From NCBI RefSeq assembly GCF_019711655.1, contig NZ_JAIGNU010000003.1:210616-274615 (forward strand): 64,000 nt of DNA. The letters are read 5' to 3'. The stretch comes from Qipengyuania mesophila (GTDB lineage: Bacteria > Pseudomonadota > Alphaproteobacteria > Sphingomonadales > Sphingomonadaceae). Within the stretch, counting starts at the first letter, position 1. Every line of letters begins with the position of its first letter. The notes beneath the pieces are model-generated. The model was not told the DNA's origin and made no database searches. It saw only the letters and a list, made by a program, of their open reading frames with translations. Positions 1-10,739 of this stretch are shown here, piece by piece. The position numbers were made by a program, and so were the translations under genes.

Positions 1-704
1 ACGAACAGGTCAAGGTCATCGGCATGCGCCGCCGGATCGCCGAGAACATGGCCGCATCGAAGCGCAACATCCCGCATTTCTCCTATGTCGAGGAATGCGA
101 CGTGACCGAGCTCGAGGCGCTGCGCGCCCAGCTCAACCGCGAGCGCGGCGACCGGCCCAAGCTGACCATCCTGCCGTTGCTGATCACCGCAATCTGCAAG
201 ACGCTGCCCGACTTCCCGATGATCAATGCCCGCTACGACGACGAGGCGGGCGTGGTCACGCGTCACGGCTCGGTGCACATGGGCATGGCCGCGCAGACCG
301 ATGCCGGGCTGATGGTCCCGGTGATCAAGGACGCGCAGGCGAAGAACCTGTGGCAGCTCGCCAACGAGATCGCGCGTCTCGCCGAGGCGGCACGCACCGG
401 CAAGGCGAAGAGCGAGGAACTGCAGGGCGGCACGCTGACCGTGACCTCGCTCGGCCCGCTCGGCGGTGTCGCGACGACGCCGGTCATCAACCGCCCCGAA
501 GTCGCGATCATCGGCCCCAACCGGATCATCGAGCGGCCGATGTACGTCACCGGCAGCGACGGGATCGAGCGGATCGAGAAGCGCAAGCTGATGAACATCT
601 CCATCAGCTGCGACCATCGCGTGGTCGACGGCTGGGATGCGGCGAGCTTCGTTCAGGCGCTGAGGAAACTGCTCGAAAGCCCGGCGCTTATCCTCGTCGC
701 CTGA
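1..704 (+). CDS. bkdB: Lipoamide acyltransferase (E2) of branched-chain 2-oxoacid dehydrogenase, C-terminal part
   Basis: The gene enters from outside the window; the reading frame is open from base 3, so only the catalytic acyltransferase domain (about 233 residues) is present. E2 transfers the acyl group from the lipoyl arm to CoA in the cytoplasmic dehydrogenase complex. The active-site motif DHRVVDG near the C-terminus supplies the catalytic His and Asp. The opening RRRIAENMAASKRNIPHF followed by SYVEECDVTELEALR resembles branched-chain E2 enzymes more than pyruvate or 2-oxoglutarate E2; that assignment is by family resemblance. The lipoyl and E1/E3-binding domains would lie upstream. It could still be a pyruvate-type E2, but an acyltransferase is certain. 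Confidence 0.9.
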   Translation, partial: EQVKVIGMRRRIAENMAASKRNIPHFSYVEECDVTELEALRAQLNRERGDRPKLTILPLLITAICKTLPDFPMINARYDDEAGVVTRHGSVHMGMAAQTDAGLMVPVIKDAQAKNLWQLANEIARLAEAARTGKAKSEELQGGTLTVTSLGPLGGVATTPVINRPEVAIIGPNRIIERPMYVTGSDGIERIEKRKLMNISISCDHRVVDGWDAASFVQALRKLLESPALILVA

Positions 705-738
705 TTGGGCTAGCATGGCATCCCATTGGGAGGGTGCC

Positions 739-1326
739 ATGAAGTCCGATCCGCGAGTCGATGCCTATATCGCCAAGGCTGCGCCTTTCGCGCAGCCGAT
801 CCTCACGCGCATTCGCGAGGTCGCGCATGCGGCGCTTCCCGAGGGCGAGGAGGGGATCAAATGGGGCATGCCGCACTTCATGCTCGGCGGGAAGAACGTC
901 GCCGGGATGAGCGCGTTCAAGGCGCATTGCGCCTTCGTCGTCCATGGTGAAGGGCGGAAGGGCGCGAAAGAGGGCATGGGGGGGCACGGCAAGATCGCCG
1001 ATCTCGACGATCTGCCGCCGCGCGAGGAGATGATCGCTAGCATCGCCGCCGCGGCCGAAAGGGTAGCGACCCAAGGGAGTGCGACGGCCGGGACCAAGCG
1101 TACACCGAAGCCCGAACTGCCCGTACCCGACGATCTCGCTGCGGCACTCGAGGAACGTCCCGAGGCGAAGACCGTGTTCACCGATTTCGCACCCTCGCAC
1201 AGGCGCGACTACATCGAGTGGATCACGGAAGCCAAACGCGAGACGACGCGCGCCAACCGGCTGGCGCAGGCGGTCGAGTGGATCGCCGAAGGCAAGCGGC
1301 GCAACTGGAAATACGAGAACTGCTAG
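739..1326 (+). CDS. YdeI/OmpD-associated family protein with DUF1801 domain
   Basis: A 195-residue cytoplasmic protein. The N-terminal half (DPRVDAYIAKAAPFAQPILTR, then EGIKWGMPHF) is typical of the DUF1801/YdhG-like fold. The C-terminal half, with FTDFAPSHRRDYIEWITEAK and a basic KRRNWKYENC end, matches the YdeI C-terminal region described as bacteriocin-protection YdeI/OmpD-associated. Its biochemical function is unknown. The start is set at 739 because GGGAGG lies five bases upstream; an in-frame ATG at 715 has no such site. It is a single gene, unrelated in function to the E2 gene before it. Confidence 0.8.
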   Translation: MKSDPRVDAYIAKAAPFAQPILTRIREVAHAALPEGEEGIKWGMPHFMLGGKNVAGMSAFKAHCAFVVHGEGRKGAKEGMGGHGKIADLDDLPPREEMIASIAAAAERVATQGSATAGTKRTPKPELPVPDDLAAALEERPEAKTVFTDFAPSHRRDYIEWITEAKRETTRANRLAQAVEWIAEGKRRNWKYENC

Positions 1327-1368
1327 CGCGGTCGGAATGCGCTGTGACGGTCGGCCTGCGTCGGCGGG

Positions 1369-1497
1369 CTAGCGTGCGATCGGCGCGATGACGGGCACCG
1401 AATAGGCCGACTGCTGGATGGCCATGGCCGATTGCGTGGCGCAGCCGCCCGCACCCAGCATGGCGATCGAAAAACCGAGAAACAGCTTCGTCAGCAT
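1369..1497 (-). CDS. Small predicted lipoprotein of 42 residues
   Basis: A very short gene. The product begins MLTKLFLGFSIAMLGAGGC, a compact hydrophobic signal ending in a lipobox-like AGGC, followed by a 23-residue tail with no recognisable domain. A G-rich ribosome site (GGGGGG) sits about five bases before the ATG at 1497. An open frame continues upstream but lacks a signal sequence and a ribosome site at its own start. Function is unknown. Small lipoproteins of this kind are often misannotated, so existence is likely but not certain. Confidence 0.5.
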   Translation of the reverse strand: MLTKLFLGFSIAMLGAGGCATQSAMAIQQSAYSVPVIAPIAR

Positions 1498-1627
1498 GGT
1501 CACCCCCCGTGCCGTTCCCGATGGAGGAGCAGCCATCCAATTCTCGCCGAAAAATGTGAAATTGGGGTAAAATCGGCGCGCCAAAACGGCTTGCTGGAAA
1601 AGTGCAAAAAAAGCGCAATATCTTCCA

Positions 1628-1656
1628 TTGACAGGAATCGGACCCTGCCTTAGTGG
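1628..1656 (+). promoter_or_regulatory. Promoter of tRNA-Asp
   Basis: A perfect -35 TTGACA (1628-1633) is separated by 17 bases from TAGTGG (1651-1656), placing the start of transcription about 20 bases before the tRNA. The spacing and strong -35 fit a stable-RNA promoter; the -10 is weak against the consensus. Confidence 0.55.
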
Positions 1657-1685
1657 CGCGGCTCCCAAGCGGTGCAACGCTTCAA

Positions 1686-1762
1686 GCGGGTGTAGCTCAG
1701 TTGGTTAGAGTGCCGGCCTGTCACGCCGGAGGTCGCGGGTTCGAGCCCCGTCACTCGCGCCA
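1686..1762 (+). tRNA. tRNA-Asp (anticodon GTC)
   Basis: A complete 77-base cloverleaf. The acceptor arm GCGGGTG (1686-1692) pairs with CACTCGC (1752-1758) with one G-T wobble, followed by discriminator G and an encoded CCA. The anticodon loop CTGTCAC, held by a five-pair CCGGC/GCCGG stem, gives anticodon GTC at 1720-1722. The T loop GGTTCGAGCCCC is standard. Confidence 0.97.
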
Positions 1763-1773
1763 CTTGGGACAAT

Positions 1774-2853
1774 TCACAAGAGATTGTCGAATGTGATTTC
1801 CCTGCCCTTTGCGGGCAGGGAAACCAGCATTCCGTCCTCCGCCAGCTCCAGCCTTCCGTCGAACTTCTTCCCTGCGTCGCCCAGGAACGCAGGTCCAATG
1901 ATCGCGGCGGGCTGGGCTGGAACGAGGTGGTACAGAACCAGCGCTCCGGCCCCGGAAGACTGCGCCACCTGCGCCGCCTCCCCGGGTGTCGTATGATAAT
2001 CGGGAATATCGGCCATGATCTGTGCGGCGTCGACATTGCCGCGCGCAGCCAGTGCCTTGCCGATCCGCGCGACCATCTGCGGATTGAGTGCCTCGTGGAA
2101 CAGCACGTCGGTGCCCTTCGCAAAGCGCACCAAGGCAGCGCTGTGCTTTGTGTCGCCGCTGATCACCAGCGAACGCCCGCGATAGTCGACGCGATAGGCC
2201 AGCGCATGCTCGACAGGGCGGTGGTCGACCGCGATCGCACGTATGGTGACCTCGTCGCCGGCATAGACCAGCGTGCCGTCATCGCTGCCAAGCGCGGGTC
2301 TCACGATCCGGGCGTCGCCGCCGAAGCCCCCGGGGCGCGCAACTTCCGGTCCATGGTGTGCGATGCGAAAGCCACGATCGATGGCATAGGCATCGGCAAA
2401 TCCCGCCACCACGCGGGCGGTGCCCTCGGGGCCGTAGATCGGCAGCGGCTGCGCACGCCGACCAGCGATCCAGGCCTGCAGCATCAGCTCGCCGAGGCCG
2501 TCGATATGGTCCGAATGGAGGTGGGTGAGAAAGGCTGCATCGAGCCGGTCCATCGGGAATGCCATCGGCTGGAGTTTGCGGATCGCGCCAGAGCCGGCGT
2601 CGAAGATGAAGGCGCGCTGGCCCGCGATCACCGCGATGCACGGTCCCGCACGCTGCGCGTCGGGCAGGGGCGAGCCGCTGCCGCAGACATAGGCGTGGAG
2701 TCCGTCTGGCCAGCCCGCGACACGATCGACGCCCGCATTGGCCTCGACCGCGCGATCGAACAGGCGTTCGCCGATCTGTCGCTGGGCGAGGAAATAGGCC
2801 AGCAGGATGGCGATGACCGCCACTCCCAGCGCGATGGCGATCTTCCTGCCCAT
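1774..2853 (-). CDS. Membrane-anchored metallo-beta-lactamase-fold hydrolase
   Basis: A 359-residue protein. Residues 1-25 (GRKIAIALGVAVIAILLAYF) form a membrane anchor or uncleaved signal, so the enzyme probably faces the periplasm. The metal site THLHSDHIDG is the HxHxDH signature of the metallo-beta-lactamase fold; later SGDTKHS supplies the bridging Asp, and YHTTPGEAAQVAQ carries the last His. The overall pattern resembles RNase Z/arylsulfatase-type family hydrolases, but the substrate is unknown. The start at 2853 follows a GGGAGGA ribosome site and lies four bases after the stop of the MFS gene, so the two are probably co-transcribed. The final codons lie in a perfect 11-base-pair hairpin (see 1797-1823). 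Confidence 0.82.
   Translation of the reverse strand: MGRKIAIALGVAVIAILLAYFLAQRQIGERLFDRAVEANAGVDRVAGWPDGLHAYVCGSGSPLPDAQRAGPCIAVIAGQRAFIFDAGSGAIRKLQPMAFPMDRLDAAFLTHLHSDHIDGLGELMLQAWIAGRRAQPLPIYGPEGTARVVAGFADAYAIDRGFRIAHHGPEVARPGGFGGDARIVRPALGSDDGTLVYAGDEVTIRAIAVDHRPVEHALAYRVDYRGRSLVISGDTKHSAALVRFAKGTDVLFHEALNPQMVARIGKALAARGNVDAAQIMADIPDYHTTPGEAAQVAQSSGAGALVLYHLVPAQPAAIIGPAFLGDAGKKFDGRLELAEDGMLVSLPAKGREITFDNLL
1797..1823. repeat. Perfect 11-bp stem-loop inside the end of the metallo-hydrolase gene
   Basis: TTTCCCTGCCC (1797-1807) and GGGCAGGGAAA (1813-1823) are exact reverse complements around a five-base loop. A second inverted pair, GACAAT (1768-1773) and ATTGTC (1783-1788), lies beside it. 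The stem is 35 bases after tRNA-Asp and inside the last codons of the opposing gene. No run of T follows on either strand, so it is not a classical terminator; it may still slow polymerase or protect RNA 3' ends. Confidence 0.5.
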
Positions 2854-2857
2854 GCCC

Positions 2858-4282
2858 CTATCCTCCCTGTTCGGCGAGTCTGCGGAGATTATCCTCATGG
2901 CCCTGCTTGTCGATCCGGTAACGCGTCACGAAGGCGAGTGCGGCCAGCCACAGGAACAGCAGCGCGGGAGCATAGAGGGCGCCGAGGCGCCACAGCGTAG
3001 CGGGATCGACCGTCGCGGGATCGGCCCCTTCGGGGAAGTCGATCAGCGACAGGATCAGTCCGGCGGCGAGCACGCCGAGCCCCTGCGTCGTCTTCCGCGT
3101 GAAGGTCATCGCGGCATAATAGACGCCTTCGGAACGCCGCCCGGTGCGCAGCTGGTTCGATTCGACGAGGTCGGCGATCATCGAATAGGCCACCGCCTGT
3201 ACCGCGATGATCAGTGCGAGGTCGATCACGTTGATCCCCAGCACGAGCGGGAAGAGCAGCGGATCGCCATTGTCAGGCATCAGCCCGACCAGCCGCAGTA
3301 GCACGGGGGCGGGCTGGATGGTGAAGGCGAACAGGCCGAGCACGATCGTCGCGCGCTTCTTGCCGAGCTTCCGCGTCGTCCAGGGCGCCAGCAGGAAGCC
3401 GAGCAGCGCCGAGAAGAACACGGTGCAGGTCCAGATGAAGATCTGGAATTCGCTGAAGCCCCAGAAATAGTTGAGCATCAGGAAGGCCAGCGCGGCCGAA
3501 AGGCCGGTGGCGATGGCGAACAGCACGGTGGCGAAGAACAGCGCGAGGAAGCTCCTTTCGCTCAGTGTCTCCACCATCTCGCGGAAGATCCGTCGCAGGC
3601 TGTAGCGCTCGCCCGTCTCGACCGGGCGGTGGAGGTAGGGGATCCGGCTATGCGTGCCGAGCGCGGAGATCATGATGGCGGCGAAGATCAGCAGCGAGGC
3701 GACGATCCCGTAAGTCGCGTAGGCCTGCGTGTCGCGCATGCCGAGCGGCCCGGTCAGCAGCGCACCGAACATCACGATGCTCATCAGATTGCCGCCCGAC
3801 CAGCCGAAGAACAGGCGATAGGCCTGGAGGCTGGTGCGCTCCTCGTAATCGCTCGTGAGCTCTGGGATCAGCGCCGAACTGGGGGTCTCGTAGAAGGTGA
3901 TGAAGGTGCGGATCAGCACCGCCAGCGCGGTGAGATAGAGGAACAGTCCCGTCTGTCCCCAGTCGGGCGGGTTCCACAGCAGGAAATAGCTCAGCGCCAC
4001 GGGCAGTGCGGCGGCGTACATGAACGGATGGCGGCGGCCCCAGCGGCTGCGCAAATTGTCCGACCAGTAACCGACCAGGGGGTCGCTGATCGCATCGGCC
4101 ACCAGCGCGATCAGGATGGCGAGACCGACGAGGCCCGGCTCGAGCCCGATGACCGTGCCGTAGAACAGCAGGAGGAAATAGTCGAAGCCGTTGTTCTTGA
4201 TGCCGAAAGCTGCAGCGCCTGATCCGTGCGCCAGCTTGAGCCATACCGATGGTTTTTCGGCCATCGCCGCCTGTGTTGCCAT
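2858..4282 (-). CDS. MFS sugar transporter of the GPH (melibiose/glycoside) type
   Basis: A 474-residue inner-membrane carrier with about twelve hydrophobic segments. The motif DAISDPLVGYWSDNLRSRWG with GRRHPFMY between helices 2 and 3 is the glycoside-pentoside-hexuronide:cation symporter signature. These carriers import glycosides or sugars with Na+ or H+; the substrate here cannot be read from sequence. The start at 4282 has a GGGAGAGGG site. It leads a two-gene unit with the downstream metallo-hydrolase. Confidence 0.85.
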   Translation of the reverse strand: MATQAAMAEKPSVWLKLAHGSGAAAFGIKNNGFDYFLLLFYGTVIGLEPGLVGLAILIALVADAISDPLVGYWSDNLRSRWGRRHPFMYAAALPVALSYFLLWNPPDWGQTGLFLYLTALAVLIRTFITFYETPSSALIPELTSDYEERTSLQAYRLFFGWSGGNLMSIVMFGALLTGPLGMRDTQAYATYGIVASLLIFAAIMISALGTHSRIPYLHRPVETGERYSLRRIFREMVETLSERSFLALFFATVLFAIATGLSAALAFLMLNYFWGFSEFQIFIWTCTVFFSALLGFLLAPWTTRKLGKKRATIVLGLFAFTIQPAPVLLRLVGLMPDNGDPLLFPLVLGINVIDLALIIAVQAVAYSMIADLVESNQLRTGRRSEGVYYAAMTFTRKTTQGLGVLAAGLILSLIDFPEGADPATVDPATLWRLGALYAPALLFLWLAALAFVTRYRIDKQGHEDNLRRLAEQGG

Positions 4283-4334
4283 GCCCTCTCCCTCTCCCGG
4301 AGTGGAGGCTAGGGCAGGCTTGGTGGCTTGGCAA

Positions 4335-4550
4335 TCAACCCCAGCGGCCGGTTTCCATCCAGATCAGGAAGCGGCGTAGCGGGAGCAGCCAGACCACCCC
4401 CAGCGCAACATAGACGAGCGTCTGCACCAAGGTCGGCCAGTTGCCGATCAGGTCGGGGGCATAGCGCGCGATCACGAGGCCGTAGATCGCCAGCGCTAGC
4501 AGCAGGCCGAGGATGCCGACCGGGATGCGCCAGGTGGGCTCTTTTCTCAT
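4335..4550 (-). CDS. DUF2842 small membrane protein
   Basis: A 71-residue protein with two hydrophobic helices (IPVGILGLLLALAIYGLVIA and LVQTLVYVALGVVWLLPL) and the C-terminal FLIWMETGRWG. It matches the alphaproteobacterial DUF2842 family in length and sequence. Function is unknown. Its ATG overlaps the stop of the formyl-THF cyclo-ligase gene by four bases, so the two are translationally coupled. Confidence 0.8.
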   Translation of the reverse strand: MRKEPTWRIPVGILGLLLALAIYGLVIARYAPDLIGNWPTLVQTLVYVALGVVWLLPLRRFLIWMETGRWG

Positions 4551-5119
4551 GCGAAGGGTCCGTAGATGCGGGTGGGGGTGACCACTGCGGCGAGCGGCAT
4601 GTCGTGCGGCTCGGTCGGCAAGTCGTCGACCAACTGGCAGTCCCAGGCAAGCCCGATGGCGGTGGTGCCGGGCTGCCCGGCGAGCCAGCGATCGTAGTGG
4701 CCGCCGCCCTGGCCGAGCCGCGCGCCGTCCGCGCCGAAGCCGACCAGCGGAAGGAACAGCACCTGCGGTTCGAGCACCGCAGCCTCGGCCTTGGGCTGGA
4801 GCAGTCCGAACGGCCCCACCTCGAGATCGCTTTCCTCGAACGGATCGGTGAAGCGTGCAAACTCCATCGCCGCGCCCTTGTGGGCGAAGCGCGGCAGTGC
4901 AAGCTCGTGACCCTGTTCGAAGAAGTGCCGGGCATAGGCGGAGGTGGGTGCCTCGATGGGATCGGCGCGATAGAGGCCGATCGTGGCGCCCTCGGGCACG
5001 AGGTCGAGCAGCGGGGCGGGCGGACGCATGAACACCAGCGTGCGCATGCTCTCGGGCAGCGCATTCACATGCTCGCGACGGGCGGCGCGCAACTGCTTGC
5101 GAAGATCGGATTTGGTCAC
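4547..5119 (-). CDS. fthC: 5-formyltetrahydrofolate cyclo-ligase
   Basis: A 190-residue cytoplasmic enzyme that converts 5-formyl-THF to 5,10-methenyl-THF using ATP, recycling an inhibitory folate. The N-terminal KSDLRKQLRAARRE and the ATP/substrate signature GFGADGARLGQGGGHYDRWL are diagnostic. A GTG at 5119 is chosen because AGGAG lies seven bases before it; an ATG at 5146 would add nine residues without a good site. It lies downstream of zapA and the 6S RNA, the same order as E. coli zapA-ssrS-ygfA. Confidence 0.93.
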   Translation of the reverse strand: MTKSDLRKQLRAARREHVNALPESMRTLVFMRPPAPLLDLVPEGATIGLYRADPIEAPTSAYARHFFEQGHELALPRFAHKGAAMEFARFTDPFEESDLEVGPFGLLQPKAEAAVLEPQVLFLPLVGFGADGARLGQGGGHYDRWLAGQPGTTAIGLAWDCQLVDDLPTEPHDMPLAAVVTPTRIYGPFA

Positions 5120-5159
5120 GGAGGCGCTCCTAACTCGTGGGATCATGGGCGTCCATCCG

Positions 5160-5302
5160 CGGCATCTATGTTGCAGGAAAGTGGCGGGACCACCATGGGT
5201 CGTTTCCGTGAAATCCTCTGACGCCTCAACGTCAGGTGGGCGCCGTATGCCCGAACCGCCAGGACGAACCCGTCAGCCCAGGCAGGGACAGCTCCCATGG
5301 AT
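5160..5302 (-). ncRNA. ssrS: Probable 6S RNA
   Basis: The 243-base gap between zapA and the formyl-THF cyclo-ligase gene has no coding frame and holds a long foldable sequence. On the minus strand, CCATGGGAGCTG near 5300 pairs with ACCCATGG near 5195, closing an extended irregular hairpin interrupted by loops, as in 6S RNA. A -10-like CTATAAG (5305-5311) sits just upstream of the proposed 5' end. The strongest argument is the conserved zapA-6S-cyclo-ligase order. 6S RNA binds sigma70 RNA polymerase and dampens transcription in stationary phase. Both ends are approximate. Confidence 0.62.
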
Positions 5303-5362
5303 TGCTTATAGCCTCAGGGATTTTCGTATGGCTCGTGCCGAGCAGCCCCGCCGATGCTGTAT

Positions 5363-5686
5363 TTAGGAGCCCTGCGCCCCGCCCTCAAGGGTCGATGCGG
5401 CATTCTCCAGCGCGGCCGCGATATGTTCTAGCTGCGCCGAGAGGCGTCCGGTGTCGAACACGGGTTGCGGAGGCGCGCTCGGACCCTTCCTCGCCTCGTC
5501 GAGTTCATCGGCCAGCAGCAAGGCGGCGAAAAGCAGGTTCTTCGCCTCGTTGGTCGAGAGATTGGCGCCCATCGAGGTGAGCTTGTCGTCGACCATGCGG
5601 GCGAGCCGCTGCACATTGTCTTCCTGTCCGTCGGCGCAGGAGACGGTGTATGTGCGCCCGCCCACGTCGAGCTTGACGTCGCTCAT
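5363..5686 (-). CDS. zapA: Cell division protein ZapA
   Basis: A 107-residue cytoplasmic protein. The N-terminal DVKLDVGGRTYTVSCADGQE followed by VQRLARMVDDKL is the ZapA globular head, and the remainder is a helical coiled coil beginning NLLFAALLLADELDEARK. ZapA binds FtsZ and bundles protofilaments at the Z ring. The start overlaps the stop of the upstream coiled-coil gene by four bases, indicating coupled translation. 6S RNA follows directly. Confidence 0.88.
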   Translation of the reverse strand: MSDVKLDVGGRTYTVSCADGQEDNVQRLARMVDDKLTSMGANLSTNEAKNLLFAALLLADELDEARKGPSAPPQPVFDTGRLSAQLEHIAAALENAASTLEGGAQGS

Positions 5687-5889
5687 GTATCGAACCCCTC
5701 GATCAGCGCATCGAGCTGGGCGATGCTCGACGAAACCTTTTCGCGCAGCGCCTCATGACGGGCGACGAGCTGGGCGTTGTTTGAGCCGCCAGTCTGTTGG
5801 GCGTGCGTGGCGAGCGCCGCCTGCGTTTCGATCCGGGCCAGCGCGCGATCGATCCGGTCGATGGCATTTTGGATGCGTTCGGAACTCAT
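5683..5889 (-). CDS. Small coiled-coil protein upstream of zapA
   Basis: A 68-residue, largely helical protein starting MSSERIQNAIDRIDRALARIE and ending in LREKVSSSIAQLDALIEGFDT, with heptad-like spacing of Ile, Leu and Ala. No catalytic motif is visible. Its stop overlaps the zapA start (ATGA), so a role with ZapA in Z-ring assembly is plausible but only inferred from position. The start at 5889 is preferred to an in-frame ATG at 5922, which would add a hydrophobic leader unlike the rest; neither has a strong ribosome site. Confidence 0.6.
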   Translation of the reverse strand: MSSERIQNAIDRIDRALARIETQAALATHAQQTGGSNNAQLVARHEALREKVSSSIAQLDALIEGFDT

Positions 5890-6068
5890 GACCGCGCTGG
5901 AATACCAAAATAGCTGCGGCATGGCAAAGGTTTGAGCCGCTCTGTTGATAAGTGGGATGAGGGCAGGGGCAGCTGTGCATGGCGGCGGGCCCGGGTTGAC
6001 CTCGCGCGCGCGCTCCGCGAAGGCTTCGCGCGCGTCGAATCGGCCCCTTTTCCCGGAGAATATTTCCT

Positions 6069-8048
<1,980 letters not shown>

Positions 8049-8064
8049 GCAGGAGTTCTTACCC

Positions 8065-9072
8065 ATGGCGACCAAGGTTGCAATCAACGGTTTCGGACGT
8101 ATCGGGCGCCTCGTAGCGCGTGCCATTCTCGAACGTGACGACCACGATCTCGAGCTCGTCAGCATCAACGACCTGGCCGACACCAAGTCGAATGCGATCC
8201 TGTTCCAGTACGATTCGACCCATGGCCGCTTCCCCGGCACGGTCGAGGTCGGCGACAACGCCATCATCGTGAACGGCAAGTCGATCGCGGTCACCAGCGA
8301 ACGCAATCCCGGCGACCTGCCGCACGGCGAGCAGGGCGTGGACATCGTGCTCGAATGCACCGGCTTCTTCCAGTCGGACGAAGCCTGCCGCCCACACCTC
8401 GCCGCAGGCGCCAAGCGCGTGCTGATCTCGGCCCCGGCGAAGGGCGTTTCGGCGACCATCGTCTACGGCGTGAACCACGAGGTGCTGACCGCCGAGGACG
8501 TGATCGTCTCGAACGCCAGCTGCACCACCAACTGCCTCTCGCCGATGGCCAAGGTGCTGCACGAAACCGTGGGCATCGAGCGCGGCTTCATGACCACGAT
8601 CCACAGCTACACCAACGACCAGCGCATGCTCGACCAGATGCATTCGGACATGCGCCGGGCCCGCGGCGGTGCGCAGAACATGATCCCGACCACCACCGGC
8701 GCCGCGCGCGCGGTCGGCCTCGTCCTGCCCGAACTGGCCGGTAAGCTCGATGGCAGCTCGGTTCGCGTGCCGACGCCGAACGTGAGCCTGGTCGACCTCG
8801 TCTTCACCCCCGGCCGCGACACCAGCGCAGAGGAACTCAACGCTGCATTGAAGGCAGCCGCGGAAGGTAAGATGAAGGGCGTGCTCGACTACACCGACCA
8901 GCCGCTCGTCAGCAGCGACTTCAACCACTATCCGGCCAGCTCGACCATCGACAGCCTCGAAACCAGCGTGATGGAAGGCAAGCTCTGCCGCGTCGTCAGC
9001 TGGTACGACAATGAATGGGGCTTCTCGAACCGCATGATAGACACCGCCGGTGTGATGGCGAAGTTCCTCTGA
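8065..9072 (+). CDS. gap: Glyceraldehyde-3-phosphate dehydrogenase, type I
   Basis: A 335-residue NAD-dependent enzyme of glycolysis and gluconeogenesis. The Rossmann motif INGFGRIGR is at the N-terminus; [10 protein letters not shown] carries the catalytic Cys153, and the C-terminal domain ends [12 protein letters not shown]. An AGGAG site precedes the ATG. It lies 16 bases after tkt and 10 bases before pgk, so all three are expected to share an mRNA. Confidence 0.97.
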   Translation: MATKVAINGFGRIGRLVARAILERDDHDLELVSINDLADTKSNAILFQYDSTHGRFPGTVEVGDNAIIVNGKSIAVTSERNPGDLPHGEQGVDIVLECTGFFQSDEACRPHLAAGAKRVLISAPAKGVSATIVYGVNHEVLTAEDVIVSNASCTTNCLSPMAKVLHETVGIERGFMTTIHSYTNDQRMLDQMHSDMRRARGGAQNMIPTTTGAARAVGLVLPELAGKLDGSSVRVPTPNVSLVDLVFTPGRDTSAEELNAALKAAAEGKMKGVLDYTDQPLVSSDFNHYPASSTIDSLETSVMEGKLCRVVSWYDNEWGFSNRMIDTAGVMAKFL

Positions 9073-9082
9073 GGACGGAAAA

Positions 9083-10282
9083 ATGAGCAGTTTCAGGACC
9101 CTGGACGACCTTGGCGATGCCACCGGCAAGGTCGCGCTGGTGCGCGTCGATCTCAACCTGCCGATGCAGGAAGGTCGCGCCAGCGACGTGACGCGGGTCG
9201 AGGCGGTGAAATCCACTATCCTCGAGCTCGCCGACAAGGGCGCCAAGGTCCTGCTGCTCGCCCACTTCGGGCGACCCAAGGGCCAGCGCCATTCGACCAT
9301 GAGTACGAGCATGGTGCAGGGCGATGTCGAGCGCGTGCTGGGCAAGGAGATCATGTTCATCCCCGAGGTCATGGGCCCGGTGGTCGAACAGTCGATCGGC
9401 ATCCTCGGCAATGGCGACATCGGCCTGCTCGACAATGTCCGCTTCTGGCCGGGCGAAGAGGCCAATGATCCCGAGTTCGCCAAGGGCATCGCCGCCCACG
9501 GCGATTTCTACGTCAACGACGCTTTTTCCGCTGCGCACCGCGCGCATGCCTCGACCGAGGGGCTGGCGCATTTCCTCCCCGCCTATGCGGGCCGCGCGAT
9601 GGAAGCCGAACTGAAGGCGCTCGACGCCGCGCTCGGCAATCCCGAACCGCCCGTCGCTGCGGTGGTCGGCGGGGCCAAGGTTTCGACCAAGCTCGACGTG
9701 CTCGAAAACCTCGTCGGCAAGGTCCAGCACCTCATCATCGGCGGGGGCATGGCCAACACCTTCCTCGCCGCCAAGGGAGTCGATGTCGGCAAGTCGCTGT
9801 GCGAGCACGACCTCACCGCGACGGCCAACCGCATCATGGACGAAGCCGACCATGCCGGCTGCACCGTCCACCTGCCCTATGATGTCGTCGTGGCGAAGGA
9901 ATTCGCCGCCAACCCGCCGTCCTTGCGCACCTGCAACGTTCACGAGGTCGCCGAAGACGAGATGATCCTCGATGTGGGCCCGCTCGCGGTCGAGGCATTG
10001 GGCGACGTGCTCAAGACCTGCCGCACGCTGGTGTGGAACGGCCCGCTCGGCGCCTTCGAGATCGAACCCTTCGATGCGGCCACTGTCGCGCTCGCACGCA
10101 CCGCCGCGGCGTTGACCGAGGACGGCTCGCTGATCTCGGTCGCGGGTGGCGGCGACACCGTCGCCGCGCTGGCGCATGCCGGGGTCAAGGACGACTTCAC
10201 TTTCGTTTCGACCGCCGGCGGGGCCTTCCTCGAATGGATGGAGGGCAAGGACCTCCCGGGCGTCGCGGCGCTGAAAGCATGA
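9083..10282 (+). CDS. pgk: Phosphoglycerate kinase
   Basis: A 399-residue monomeric kinase that makes ATP from 1,3-bisphosphoglycerate. [11 protein letters not shown] near the N-terminus, [26 protein letters not shown] (about 195) and the nucleotide-loop [13 protein letters not shown] near 355 are the expected motifs in order. A GAGGA site lies before the ATG. Its last bases overlap the ATG of a thioesterase gene, so translation runs directly into an accessory module. Confidence 0.97.
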   Translation: MSSFRTLDDLGDATGKVALVRVDLNLPMQEGRASDVTRVEAVKSTILELADKGAKVLLLAHFGRPKGQRHSTMSTSMVQGDVERVLGKEIMFIPEVMGPVVEQSIGILGNGDIGLLDNVRFWPGEEANDPEFAKGIAAHGDFYVNDAFSAAHRAHASTEGLAHFLPAYAGRAMEAELKALDAALGNPEPPVAAVVGGAKVSTKLDVLENLVGKVQHLIIGGGMANTFLAAKGVDVGKSLCEHDLTATANRIMDEADHAGCTVHLPYDVVVAKEFAANPPSLRTCNVHEVAEDEMILDVGPLAVEALGDVLKTCRTLVWNGPLGAFEIEPFDAATVALARTAAALTEDGSLISVAGGGDTVAALAHAGVKDDFTFVSTAGGAFLEWMEGKDLPGVAALKA

Positions 10283-10734
10283 GCGAGAACGAAGCCGTCG
10301 GGTCGAGTGGCGGGCTCGCGCCCATTACCGAAGGCGAATGGGCCGGCTGGTCGACTTGGCAGAGCGACGCTTTCGAGCAGCGCGCAGGCCCCTTCTACGA
10401 ACGTCGCGAGGATGACGGTCAGATGGTCGCCGCCTTCCGCGCCGAAGAGCGCCACATGAACGGCGCCGGCTTCATGCACGGCGGCTGCATGATGACCTTT
10501 GCGGACAGCGCGCTGTTCACCATCGCCACCGATGCACTGGCCGGTTCGCACGGCGTGACCATGCATCTCGCGGGCGATTTCCTCGATCCTGCGCGAGTGG
10601 GCCAGCTGATCGAGGCGCGCGGCGAGGTCGTGCGCGCGGGCGGCAAGACGATCTATGTCGTTGGCATGATCCGCGCCGATGGCGCCCCGGTACTGAGCTT
10701 CAACGGCATCATCCGGAAAATCACCAGGAGATAG
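10279..10734 (+). CDS. PaaI-family hotdog thioesterase
   Basis: A 151-residue cytoplasmic protein with the hotdog-fold core [21 protein letters not shown], in which HGG at the start of the central helix is the PaaI-type thioesterase signature. Such enzymes hydrolyse acyl- or aryl-CoA thioesters. The substrate is not evident. The ATG lies within the pgk stop (ATGA), so expression is coupled to glycolytic genes; a serine hydrolase gene follows after five bases. Confidence 0.82.
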   Translation: MSENEAVGSSGGLAPITEGEWAGWSTWQSDAFEQRAGPFYERREDDGQMVAAFRAEERHMNGAGFMHGGCMMTFADSALFTIATDALAGSHGVTMHLAGDFLDPARVGQLIEARGEVVRAGGKTIYVVGMIRADGAPVLSFNGIIRKITRR

Positions 10735-10739
10735 GCCCC

